Below, one piece after another: positions 16,505 through 24,540 of a DNA stretch of 42,410 nucleotides. This DNA comes from an uncultured Clostridia bacterium (GTDB lineage Bacteria; Bacillota; Clostridia; Christensenellales; UBA1242), in NCBI GenBank assembly GCA_944372465.1, contig CALVZG010000010.1, positions 1 to 42,410 on the forward strand, read 5' to 3'. The position numbers and the translations under genes were made by a program. Numbering within the stretch: position 1 is the stretch's first letter; the number at the start of each line of letters is the position of its first letter. The notes beneath the pieces are model-generated. The model saw only the letters and a program-made list of their open reading frames with translations, was not told where the DNA came from and searched no databases.

Positions 16505-19500
16505 ATGATTTTTAAAAAAATTGAAATGGTTGGCTTTAAATCATTTGCTGACAGAACAACTATTGTATTCAATGATAATTTCACCGCTATCGTTGGGCCA
16601 AATGGTTGTGGAAAAAGTAATGTTTCAGATGCTATTAGATGGGTTTTGGGAGAGCAAAGTCCAAAGTCTTTGCGTGGGGATAGTATGCAAGATGTCATTT
16701 TTAATGGAACAGAGAAAAGAAAAAGTCTTTCTTATTGTGAAGTTACATTGACATTTGATAATACAACTCGTTTTTTTAATTTTGATTATGACGAACTTGC
16801 TATTACAAGAAAATTGTATCGTTCGGGAGAAAGTGAATACTTAATAAATAGAAATACCTGCCATCTGAAAGATATCACAAATCTTTTATATAATAGTGGA
16901 CTTGGTAAAAATGGATATTCTGTTATAAGTCAAGGGAAGGTAACAGAACTCGTTGACGCCAAACCCGAAAATAGAAGGGCAATGTTTGAAGATGCAGCAG
17001 GAATTTCTAAATATAAAAACGATAAAAAAGATGCAGAGCGTAAATTAGAAAGAACTACAGATAATTTAACTCGTATCAAAGATATATTATCAGAAATAGA
17101 AAGACAAATGGGACCATTGAAAAAACAGGCCGAGAACGCAAAAAAATATCTTGAATATAAAGCAAAACTTAAAGATTTAGAAGTAAACGCCTATATTTAT
17201 CAATACGAAAATGCAAATGATGTTAAAGAAAAAATAAATCAAAAATTAGATGCTTTAAATAGACAAATTGATATTCGTCAACAAGATTTAGATAAAACTT
17301 CTAGTGAATATGACAATGCAATGTTTGAACTTTCTAATTTTGATAAAATATTATCACAATTAAATGAAAAAATTTTACAACTTACTGTTAATTTAGAAAA
17401 ACAAGAGAGTGAAACAAAAATTGCTAGAGAAAGAATTAACTATACATATAAAGAAAATGATAAACTAAATTTAGACAAAACAAATAGTCTAACAGCCATA
17501 GAAGTTTGCGAAGAAGAAAAAGCAAGTAAAGAACAAATCGCCAAAGAACTTAACAGTAATCTTGAAGCACTTGAAAAATCTTTTGACGAATTGTCAGAAA
17601 AATATTCTTTAATTGCAAACGAACTTACATTAAGCGAAGATGAAGCGGGACAAGGTCAACAAAAAATAATAGAAACTCTAGGTTCGTTAAGTGCTATAAA
17701 AAGTTCTGTATCTAGACTAATGGCTGAAAAAGAACTTTTGACAACTAATTTAGGTAATCTTAAAAGTGATTTAGTTTCTTTAAATAATAAAAAACTTGAG
17801 AACGAAAAACTTTTAAATGAAAGTAGTAATATAATAGATTTAAAAGAAAAACAACTAGTGGAAATAAAAGATAAAACAGAAAAATTTGCAAGTCAAAATT
17901 ATATTACAGAAAGAAGAATAAAAGAACTTGACAGTGAAAAATCAAATATAAATACACAAATTAAAGTATACGAAAACAGAAAAAAACTTCTTACAGACCT
18001 TCAAAATGAATATGAGGGATATTCCTTTGCTATAAAAAAACTTTTAAGAGAAAGTGATAAAAATATAGCAATAAAAAAACATATAGTTGGTGTAGTAGCT
18101 TCACTTTTAAAAGTCCCAGAAAAATTTGAAACAGCTATTGAAGTTGCTTTAGGAGGAGCTGTTCAAAATATTGTTACTTATGATGAAAATGGTGCGAAAG
18201 AACTTATTAATTTTTTAAAAGAAAATTCATATGGTCGGGCAACATTTTTGCCTATTTCTTCAATGAAAAGAAGGTCTTTCGATGAACATTTAATAAATGG
18301 AAAACAAGGTTGTTATGGATTAGCAAGCAAACTTGTTGATTATGACAAAAAGATTGAAAATGTAGTAAGTAATTTGTTAGGCTCTACAGTTATAGTTGAT
18401 AATTTGACTACTGCTATTTCTCTTGCTAGGTCAACAAATTATGCTTTTAGAATTGTTACATTAGACGGGGAAATTATCTCACCACAAGGAGCATTAACGG
18501 GAGGTAGTAAGAAAGCAGAATCATCTAATTTAATAGGGCGAGAAAGAGAAATAGAAAGTTTAGGTATTGATATTATAAAACTTGAGAGAAGAGTTGAAGA
18601 AATTAATAATGAATTATTGAACCTTAATAGCAATTTTACAAGTCAAAAGAAAGAATTTGAAATTTTAAGTGAAACAAAGAATAATTTAGAAATTGAAATT
18701 GCTTCAGAAAAAGAGAAATATAATAAATTTAAATCTATAATTGAAGAAACTGAAGATAATTATAGAGTTGAAGAAATGGAATCTATAACAGTAGAAAACA
18801 AATTAAAACTTATAGAAGAAGATTTATCTCGTTCTGAAAAAATAGAGAGCGCCCTTTCTGGTAACAAAGTAGATGCAGATGAACTTATAAAAGAGAAAAA
18901 AGAAAAATTTGAAAAATTAAGAGCAGAAAGAGATGAAATAAATAACAATATTTTAACTGTAAAAGTACAAATTGCAGAAGCAAGAACAAAGATTACTTCT
19001 ATAACAAAAGATATAGAAAGAATAGATGTTGATTTGGGAAGATATAACATTACTATTGTAAATTTAGATGAACAAATCAATAAAAACAATGAATTCATTC
19101 AGTCTTGTGAGGATATGATTAAACAGAAACTTGCATCTGCTCCGTCTTCAGAGAAAAAAGTTGAACTTGAAAACCAAATAAAGAAGAGAGATAATATTGA
19201 GGCAGATAAAACAAGATTATCAGATAAAATAAAGCAACTTGATAATTCAAAAACTGCAATTATGGCTGAACTTTCTTCCCTTCGAGATAAAAAATTTAGA
19301 GAAGAAATGAATCTTTCTAAAGTTGATACCGAACTTGAACAAATGCAAGAAAGAATATATGAAGAATATTCTCTATCATATAATACTTGCCTTGAACTTA
19401 GACGAAATGATTTTGATATCAATATTGCAATGCCAGAAATTAGTAAACTCAAAAAAGATATAAGCTCTTTAGGTTATGTAAATGTCAACGCTATTGAAGA

Positions 19501-20089
19501 TTGCAAGGCTCTTTTAGATAGATATGATGATTTAAATGGGCAAGCTCAAGATTTGGAAAAAGCTCAAGATGACTTAAACAAAATTATAAAAGACCTTTCT
19601 GGTATCATGATTGAAAAATTTAATAATGAGTTAAATCGTATCAATGAAAGTTTTAAAATTACATTCAAAGAATTGTTTGGCGGTGGAACGGCAAAACTTG
19701 CACTGTCTGATGAAAACGACCCTCTTGAATCAGGAGTAGAAATATTTGCACAACCGCCGGGTAAAAAAATTCAAAATATGACTTTGCTTTCTGGTGGAGA
19801 AAAGTCATTGACTGCCATGGCTGTAATTTTTGCTATTTTAAGAATAAAGCCTTTGCCATTTTGTCTATTTGATGAAGTGGAAGCAGCGTTAGATGATACT
19901 AATGTCGAAATTGTAGATAAATATTTAAAAAAACTTTCAGGTGAAACACAATTTATACTAATTACGCATAAAAAACCGACTATGGAATATGCTAATGCTT
20001 TATATGGTGTTACTATGGAAGAAAAAGGGGTATCTAAAATTGTATCAGTGCTCCTTTCAGATGCTATTAAACATGCTCAGGAGGGCTAA
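16505..20089 (+). CDS. smc: Chromosome segregation protein SMC
   Basis: Encodes 1194 residues, the full length. The N-terminal Walker A GPNGCGKS is at 31-38, then the LGEQSPKSLRG region, a long coiled coil (about 165-495), the hinge (about 500-665, with GVVASLLKV, GGAVQNIV and YGRATFLP), a second coiled coil (about 680-1040), and the C-terminal head with the ABC signature LSGGEKSL near residue 1097 and Walker B LFDEVEAALD. It dimerises and, with ScpA and ScpB, compacts and segregates the chromosome. ScpA and ScpB are not encoded here. ftsY starts one base after the stop, the conserved rnc-smc-ftsY order. Confidence 0.98.
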   Translation: MIFKKIEMVGFKSFADRTTIVFNDNFTAIVGPNGCGKSNVSDAIRWVLGEQSPKSLRGDSMQDVIFNGTEKRKSLSYCEVTLTFDNTTRFFNFDYDELAITRKLYRSGESEYLINRNTCHLKDITNLLYNSGLGKNGYSVISQGKVTELVDAKPENRRAMFEDAAGISKYKNDKKDAERKLERTTDNLTRIKDILSEIERQMGPLKKQAENAKKYLEYKAKLKDLEVNAYIYQYENANDVKEKINQKLDALNRQIDIRQQDLDKTSSEYDNAMFELSNFDKILSQLNEKILQLTVNLEKQESETKIARERINYTYKENDKLNLDKTNSLTAIEVCEEEKASKEQIAKELNSNLEALEKSFDELSEKYSLIANELTLSEDEAGQGQQKIIETLGSLSAIKSSVSRLMAEKELLTTNLGNLKSDLVSLNNKKLENEKLLNESSNIIDLKEKQLVEIKDKTEKFASQNYITERRIKELDSEKSNINTQIKVYENRKKLLTDLQNEYEGYSFAIKKLLRESDKNIAIKKHIVGVVASLLKVPEKFETAIEVALGGAVQNIVTYDENGAKELINFLKENSYGRATFLPISSMKRRSFDEHLINGKQGCYGLASKLVDYDKKIENVVSNLLGSTVIVDNLTTAISLARSTNYAFRIVTLDGEIISPQGALTGGSKKAESSNLIGREREIESLGIDIIKLERRVEEINNELLNLNSNFTSQKKEFEILSETKNNLEIEIASEKEKYNKFKSIIEETEDNYRVEEMESITVENKLKLIEEDLSRSEKIESALSGNKVDADELIKEKKEKFEKLRAERDEINNNILTVKVQIAEARTKITSITKDIERIDVDLGRYNITIVNLDEQINKNNEFIQSCEDMIKQKLASAPSSEKKVELENQIKKRDNIEADKTRLSDKIKQLDNSKTAIMAELSSLRDKKFREEMNLSKVDTELEQMQERIYEEYSLSYNTCLELRRNDFDINIAMPEISKLKKDISSLGYVNVNAIEDCKALLDRYDDLNGQAQDLEKAQDDLNKIIKDLSGIMIEKFNNELNRINESFKITFKELFGGGTAKLALSDENDPLESGVEIFAQPPGKKIQNMTLLSGGEKSLTAMAVIFAILRIKPLPFCLFDEVEAALDDTNVEIVDKYLKKLSGETQFILITHKKPTMEYANALYGVTMEEKGVSKIVSVLLSDAIKHAQEG

Positions 20090-20090
20090 T

Positions 20091-20987
20091 ATGGGGTTAT
20101 TTAAAAAAATAGGAAATGCTTTAAAGAAAACAAGAGAAGCTATTGCAAGACGAATAGATTCTTTACTTAGTCATGGAGAACTTGATGATGATTTTTATGA
20201 TGAATTGACTGAAATATTAATTTCTTGTGATATAGGTGTGCGTACAAGCATTGATATTGTCGAAAGTTTAAGACTTCGTGCTAGAAAAAATAAAATTAGA
20301 AATGCAGAAGATGTGAAAAAAGAATTGAAAGAAATTCTAAAGGAAGATTTTTCAACTTTAGAACATATAGATATTAAATATCCTGCAATTATAACCATTA
20401 TAGGTGTCAATGGCGTTGGAAAAACTACTACCATTGGCAAAATGGCAAAATACTTTAAAAATGAGAAGAAAGAGGTAACTTTAGTCGCAGGAGATACTTT
20501 TAGAGCTGCTGCTTCTAGTCAGTTAAACGAATGGGCAAATAGAGCTAAAACTCGTATTATTAAACATTCAGAAGGTGCTGACGCTGCTGCTGTCGTCCAT
20601 GATGGTATTTCTAGTGCAAAAGCAAATAATACTGATGTTTTGTTGGTAGATACAGCAGGAAGACTTCATACAAAGACTAACCTTATGGAAGAATTAAAGA
20701 AAATAGATAAAGTTATAAATCGTGAATACCCATTAGCAAATAAATATAATTTTATTGTTCTTGATGCTACAACAGGACAAAATGCTTTAAACCAAATTAA
20801 TGCTTTTAATGATTTTGTAAAAATTGATGGAATTATTCTTACAAAACTTGATGGTACTGCAAAAGGTGGAGAAGTAATTGCAATTGAGAAAGAGTACCAT
20901 TTGCCTGTTGTTTTTGTAGGTGTTGGTGAAGGTGTTGATGACCTTGAACTTTTTGATTATAATGATTTTATAGAAAACTTATTCTAA
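20091..20987 (+). CDS. ftsY: Signal recognition particle receptor FtsY
   Basis: Encodes 298 residues from ATG 20091, just after the smc stop, with AGGAGGG upstream; longer in-frame starts inside smc are rejected. It has only the NG domain: a helical N part (about 1-90) and the GTPase with GVNGVGKTTTIGK (G1), AGDTFRAAA, DTAGR, TKLDG and GVGEGVDDL. The acidic A domain of E. coli FtsY is absent, as in most Gram-positives; the start MGLFKKIGNALKKTR is an amphipathic membrane-binding helix. It docks SRP-ribosome complexes to SecYEG. Confidence 0.97.
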   Translation: MGLFKKIGNALKKTREAIARRIDSLLSHGELDDDFYDELTEILISCDIGVRTSIDIVESLRLRARKNKIRNAEDVKKELKEILKEDFSTLEHIDIKYPAIITIIGVNGVGKTTTIGKMAKYFKNEKKEVTLVAGDTFRAAASSQLNEWANRAKTRIIKHSEGADAAAVVHDGISSAKANNTDVLLVDTAGRLHTKTNLMEELKKIDKVINREYPLANKYNFIVLDATTGQNALNQINAFNDFVKIDGIILTKLDGTAKGGEVIAIEKEYHLPVVFVGVGEGVDDLELFDYNDFIENLF

Positions 20988-21021
20988 CATTGTTTAAATT
21001 AAATATAAAAAGGAGAAAAAT

Positions 21022-21294
21022 ATGGACGAAGAAGAATTTGATGAAATTAATTTTAAATTTGACACTCAACTCTTGATTGAAGGGAAAGATTTGTCAGATG
21101 ATGAAGTAAGAGATTACATTACTAAAAATATTGAGGGTGATTGCCTGCTTGTAGTAGGTGATGATGAACTTTTAAAATTACATTTTCACACAAATACTCC
21201 TTGGAAAGTTTTAGAATATTGTGCATCACTTGGTGAAATTTATGATATTGTTGTAGAAAATATGCCAAGACAAGCACACGGACTTAAAGGTTAG
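21022..21294 (+). CDS. Free-standing FakA/YloV middle-domain-like protein
   Basis: Encodes 90 residues. The run CLLVVGDDELLKLHFHTNTP followed by WKVLEYCASLGEIYDIVVENM closely follows the middle domain of YloV/FakA-type proteins (VVVGD-x(3)-VKVHVHTN-x-PG-x-VLEY). The N-terminal DAK2 kinase domain and the C-terminal FakB-binding domain are missing, and there is no room for them. GGAG lies 7 nt before the ATG and ftsY ends 34 bp upstream, so it is probably read with smc-ftsY. Whether it is a regulator or a relic is unknown. Confidence 0.75.
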   Translation: MDEEEFDEINFKFDTQLLIEGKDLSDDEVRDYITKNIEGDCLLVVGDDELLKLHFHTNTPWKVLEYCASLGEIYDIVVENMPRQAHGLKG

Positions 21295-21753
21295 ATTATT
21301 AAGAATTGTTTTTGTGATTTTTCTTCATACAGTTTATTGTATGATTTTATCTTTGTGCTATTTTTTATAATAAAAATTGTAAAAATATTATAAATAGGAA
21401 AATGTTAAATTTAATCTTCTTTATTTTTATAAATAATGGTTAGTATTTAACTATTGAAAATATTTCTATAATTCAAAGAACTATAGAAAAAATGAATGAA
21501 AAATTTAATTTTTTTTCCTTTACCATAATTAAAATATTGAATTAAAAAAATAAAATAAAGATTTTGTTTTATAAAACTTTTTGTTAGTTTTATGAATTTT
21601 ATATTTTGTCTTTTGACTGAAACATTGAGAAAATATTTTCTTAATGTTTTTTTTATTGTAATTTTAATTATTTTTATTAGACAAGCAAATTTCGACAGTT
21701 TTCAACATATACAAATACTATTGTGATGTTCTTCACTTTAAAGGGCGGTGTAT
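21295..21753. other. Non-coding region upstream of sigK
   Basis: About 460 bp without a gene. It contains a small hairpin (TCATACA 21325-21331, TGTATGA 21338-21344) that may end the ftsY transcript, then a strong terminator (21620-21654) far from any coding gene, and the sigK control region. Around 21676-21715 the sequence ACAGTTTTCAACATATACAAA mixes features of sigma-A, sigma-E and sigma-K promoters and cannot be assigned by eye. Confidence 0.5.
21620..21654 (+). terminator. Isolated Rho-independent terminator upstream of sigK
   Basis: ACATTGAGAA pairs with TTCTTAATGT around AATATT (one G-U pair), followed by eight T residues. It lies more than 320 nt after the last upstream gene, so it either ends a long untranslated tail or marks the 3' end of an unannotated RNA. 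Confidence 0.7.
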
Positions 21754-22482
21754 ATGATTTATGAAAGTTTTGCTAAATTTATAAGCAAGATTTGCTGTTT
21801 TACATCTTTTGTAAGCAGTATTCAAGGATTTCCCAAACCACTCTCTAAAGAAGAGGAAATTGAATATGTTAAAAAATTGCAAGATGGCGACAAACAGGCT
21901 AGAGAAACTTTAATCAATCATAATTTGAGGCTTGTTGCTCATATTGTAAAAAAATATAGTAATTCTCTTGAAGCAGACGATTTAATATCAGTAGGAACTA
22001 TAGGTTTAATTAAAGCTGTAGATAGTTATGATGAAAGTAAAGGAGTTCTTCTTTCTACCTATGCTTCAAGATGTATTGAAAATGAAATTTTAATGCTTAT
22101 TCGAGCAAATAAGAAACATAAAGATATTATTTCTTTAAATTCTATGTTATCTCCAAAAACAGATAGTGATGAAATGGAACTTTCTAACCTTATACCTGCG
22201 GAAACAGAAGAAGATGTTTTTCATCAAGTTGAAATAGGTTGTCTTATGCAAGATATAGAAAGAACTATGCAAAAATATTTATCACCTATGGAACAAGAAA
22301 TATTAAAGTATCGTTATGGAATTTGTGGATATGAGGTTAAAACTCAAAAAGAGGTTGCTGAAATTTTTAATATTTCAAGGTCTTATATTTCTAGAATAGA
22401 GTCTAAAATAATTAAGATATTGCAAAGCAAGTTAACAAATAATAATGAAAATGATAATGAAATTCAAGAAAGAAATAGTTAA
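21754..22482 (+). CDS. sigK: Sporulation sigma factor SigK with pro-sequence
   Basis: Encodes 242 residues from ATG 21754, with GGGCGGTG just upstream; the in-frame GTG at 21748 lies inside that ribosome site and is rejected. FPKPLSKEEE and ARETLINHNLRLVAHIVKKY mark sigma region 2 of the SigK/SigE group, DDLISVGTIGLIKAVDSYD region 2.2, and EVAEIFNISRSYISRIE region 4.2. Residues 1-22 form a hydrophobic pro-sequence (FISKICCFTSFVSS), with cleavage expected near Ser21-Ser22, as in Bacillus pro-sigma-K. SigK drives late mother-cell genes. The gene is continuous, with no skin-like interruption. Confidence 0.92.
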   Translation: MIYESFAKFISKICCFTSFVSSIQGFPKPLSKEEEIEYVKKLQDGDKQARETLINHNLRLVAHIVKKYSNSLEADDLISVGTIGLIKAVDSYDESKGVLLSTYASRCIENEILMLIRANKKHKDIISLNSMLSPKTDSDEMELSNLIPAETEEDVFHQVEIGCLMQDIERTMQKYLSPMEQEILKYRYGICGYEVKTQKEVAEIFNISRSYISRIESKIIKILQSKLTNNNENDNEIQERNS

Positions 22483-22518
22483 TATAAAAAAATATTTAAA
22501 AAATTTTTAAAAAATATC

Positions 22519-22547
22519 TTGTTTTATAAAAAAAATAATTATATACT
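22519..22547 (+). promoter_or_regulatory. Promoter of the DAC-like gene
   Basis: TTGTTT (22519-22524), a 17-bp spacer and TATACT (22542-22547). The predicted start is near 22554, 5 nt before a perfect palindrome. Confidence 0.6.
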
Positions 22548-22558
22548 AATAAAAAATT

Positions 22559-22573
22559 ATAGTTAATAACTAT
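22559..22573. repeat. 15-bp palindrome at the start of the DAC-like mRNA
   Basis: ATAGTTA-A-TAACTAT is a perfect inverted repeat located just after the expected transcription start and 30 nt before the ATG. It could be an operator or a small leader hairpin. Confidence 0.5.
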
Positions 22574-22602
22574 TTAATTTTATATTATTTTTGAGGTAAT
22601 AT

Positions 22603-23970
22603 ATGGAAAAGTCGGAATTTTATAAAGTCGTTAATAAACTAATTTTACCTTTATTTATTGGCTCATTTATTGATGGGGAAGAGGAGTCATCTTCTCGTGA
22701 TAGTGAAGTTGCTTTTGGCAAAAGAAATTCACTTCTCATAAAAGCTTCCAAAACTGACGAATATAGATTAATTTTAAAAAGAGGACAACCATTTCAAACA
22801 TTTGAAGTCAATCTTTTAAGAAATATTTTAAGTGAAATAGATAAAATATCTTTATTAAATTTAGAAGATGAAAGTTATATTTCAGTTCTTCAAAATAATG
22901 CGATAGAGAAATCTATATGTGGTAGTATTTGTGATAATGAAACAACTAATGTAATGTTTGGAATTTTATCTGAACTCGAAAAATGGGCTGTAAGAACTTA
23001 TGAAGGAAAAAAAATAGCAATAGGAATTATTTTAAATATATCTGCAGATAATTCAGAGTTGCCCGAATCTACATCTTATTTAGATATAATGAATAAAGAC
23101 TTTTTTGCACTTTTGTCTGATGGTTTGGATTCTTATGTTGAATTTGATAGAAAAGGCAATCTAATGGGCTACTTACAAATGGCAAGAGTAAAAAAGGTAA
23201 ATAGTATAGCACCTTATGAATATGAGATGCTTGCAAGATTTTGCAATGAGAAAAGGATAGGAATAGTTCTTACAAAAAATGGAGATTTTCTTATATTTAA
23301 AAATAGAGAACTTCTTTTTTCAAAAAGGTCTGGCGGTTGGAATGTTTATTCTCATGAAGAGGTTATACAACTTTTATCTTATAGAGGAAATTATTCATTA
23401 AAAGATATAAGGCGTTCTGTTTACTATACGGCTCTTGATACATCTTTTGCTTATAGCGGAGGTTGTATAATTTACTTAAATAAGGATACTGTTGAAGGAG
23501 CTTTAACTCATATTAATGCACATGATATTCTTGATGAAAAATATTTTGAAATAAAGAAAAGACAAGAACTTGAAAATGCTGGGAAATTGTATAATCTTCA
23601 AACGCTTTCTTCAGTTGAAGCCGTTTATAATGTGTCATATCAAACATTTTTAGAACAGCAACATTGCGTCAAAGCAGAATGTTTAAGAAAGATTATATCA
23701 GGTAAACCATTTCATGAACTTAGCCGAAAATTACGACAAGAACTTGTAAGTATGGACGGAGCAACTGTAATAGATAGTGATGGAACAATAATTGCAGTAG
23801 GAGCAATACTAAAAATAGAAGCAGGTAGTGAAGGTGGAGGGCGTCTTGCGGCAGCAACAACACTATCTAAATACGGAATATCTGTAAAAATATCTCAAGA
23901 TGGAATTTTAAAAGCATTTTATCCTGATAGAAAGAATGGTAAAGTCAAAGTATTGTTTACTGTAGGTTAA
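22603..23970 (+). CDS. DAC (DisA_N) fold protein with altered catalytic motif
   Basis: Encodes 455 residues. The C-terminal part (about 375-455) follows the diadenylate cyclase fold: ELVSMDGATVIDSDGTIIAVG contains the DGA motif (385-387), and GGGRLAAATTLSKYGISV followed by ISQDGI takes the place of the GTRHR-x(5)-SE region. The RHR catalytic triplet is lost (GGGRL at 411-415), so c-di-AMP synthesis is unlikely; nucleotide binding or sensing is the better guess. The first 370 residues are soluble and not recognised (GLDSYVEFDRKGNLMGYLQM is a notable strand pair). GAGGT precedes the ATG. It lies 120 bp behind sigK with its own promoter. Confidence 0.6.
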   Translation: MEKSEFYKVVNKLILPLFIGSFIDGEEESSSRDSEVAFGKRNSLLIKASKTDEYRLILKRGQPFQTFEVNLLRNILSEIDKISLLNLEDESYISVLQNNAIEKSICGSICDNETTNVMFGILSELEKWAVRTYEGKKIAIGIILNISADNSELPESTSYLDIMNKDFFALLSDGLDSYVEFDRKGNLMGYLQMARVKKVNSIAPYEYEMLARFCNEKRIGIVLTKNGDFLIFKNRELLFSKRSGGWNVYSHEEVIQLLSYRGNYSLKDIRRSVYYTALDTSFAYSGGCIIYLNKDTVEGALTHINAHDILDEKYFEIKKRQELENAGKLYNLQTLSSVEAVYNVSYQTFLEQQHCVKAECLRKIISGKPFHELSRKLRQELVSMDGATVIDSDGTIIAVGAILKIEAGSEGGGRLAAATTLSKYGISVKISQDGILKAFYPDRKNGKVKVLFTVG

Positions 23971-24109
23971 TATTATAAATGTTTTATATTTTTATATAAA
24001 AAATTTCCTAACCAACATAAAATTTGGTTATATTTTAATTTGCAATTATAAAGAGGGGAATAAATGTTTTTTATAAAAATTTTAAAATCTTAATAAAATA
24101 ACTAAAGAT

Positions 24110-24138
24110 TTGACAATGAAATTGTTGTATGATATAAT
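24110..24138 (+). promoter_or_regulatory. Promoter of rnpB
   Basis: TTGACA (24110-24115), 17 bp, TATAAT (24133-24138), with a TGA extension. The predicted start coincides with the 5' end of the P1 stem. Confidence 0.88.
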
Positions 24139-24143
24139 AATTC

Positions 24144-24471
24144 TAGTTATGCAGGCAATCGCGTCTTTTAAGATGAGGAAAGTCCGAGCATCAAGAGAAC
24201 TGAGGTGCTAGTTAACGGCTAGCGGAGGCGACTCTAGGAATAGTGCAACAGAAATAAACCGCCTATTTTATAGGTAAGGATGGAAAGGTGGTGTAAGAGA
24301 CCACCGCTTAATTAGAGATAATTAAGGCTCTGTAAACTCCACCTGATGCAAGGTCAAAAGGGCAAAATGTGCTTGTTCTCTCACGCCCTGAACGAACCGC
24401 TTGAGCTTGCTAGCGATAGCAAGACTAGATAGATGATTGTCTAATACAGAACTCGGCTTACAGCATAGCTA
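24144..24471 (+). ncRNA. rnpB: RNase P RNA (M1-like)
   Basis: About 328 nt. P1 forms from TAGTTATGC (24144-24152) and GCATAGCTA (24463-24471) with one G-U pair. Conserved core blocks are present in order: GAGGAAAGTCCGAGC, the ACAGAAA of P4/CR-IV, a GGTAAGGATGGAAAGGTGG hairpin region, AACTCCACC, GGTCAAAAGGGC and ACAGAACTCGGCTTACAG (the 3' half of P4). The P11/P12 region with GTAAGAGACCACCGC resembles the ancestral A type rather than the Bacillus B type. It is the catalytic RNA that matures tRNA 5' ends. Perfect promoter and terminator flank it. Confidence 0.96.
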
Positions 24472-24499
24472 ACCAGCTTTTTTGGGGCTGGTTTTTTTA
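24471..24499 (+). terminator. Rho-independent terminator of rnpB
   Basis: AACCAGC and GCTGGTT form a 7-bp stem followed by seven T residues immediately after P1. Confidence 0.9.
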
Positions 24500-24540
24500 T
24501 TTAATTGATTAAAAATTAAAATGCTGGCAATAAATTTTAT

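Noticed and set aside
18439..19452. Long open frames on the - strand across smc (18439-18633, 18760-19098, 19099-19452)
   Set aside because: Ser/Ile/Leu-rich antisense shadows of coiled-coil codons, with no ribosome sites.
19989..20090. ftsY start inside smc
   Set aside because: The extra residues are an out-of-frame reading of smc; ATG 20091 has AGGAGGG and the expected MGLFKKI start.
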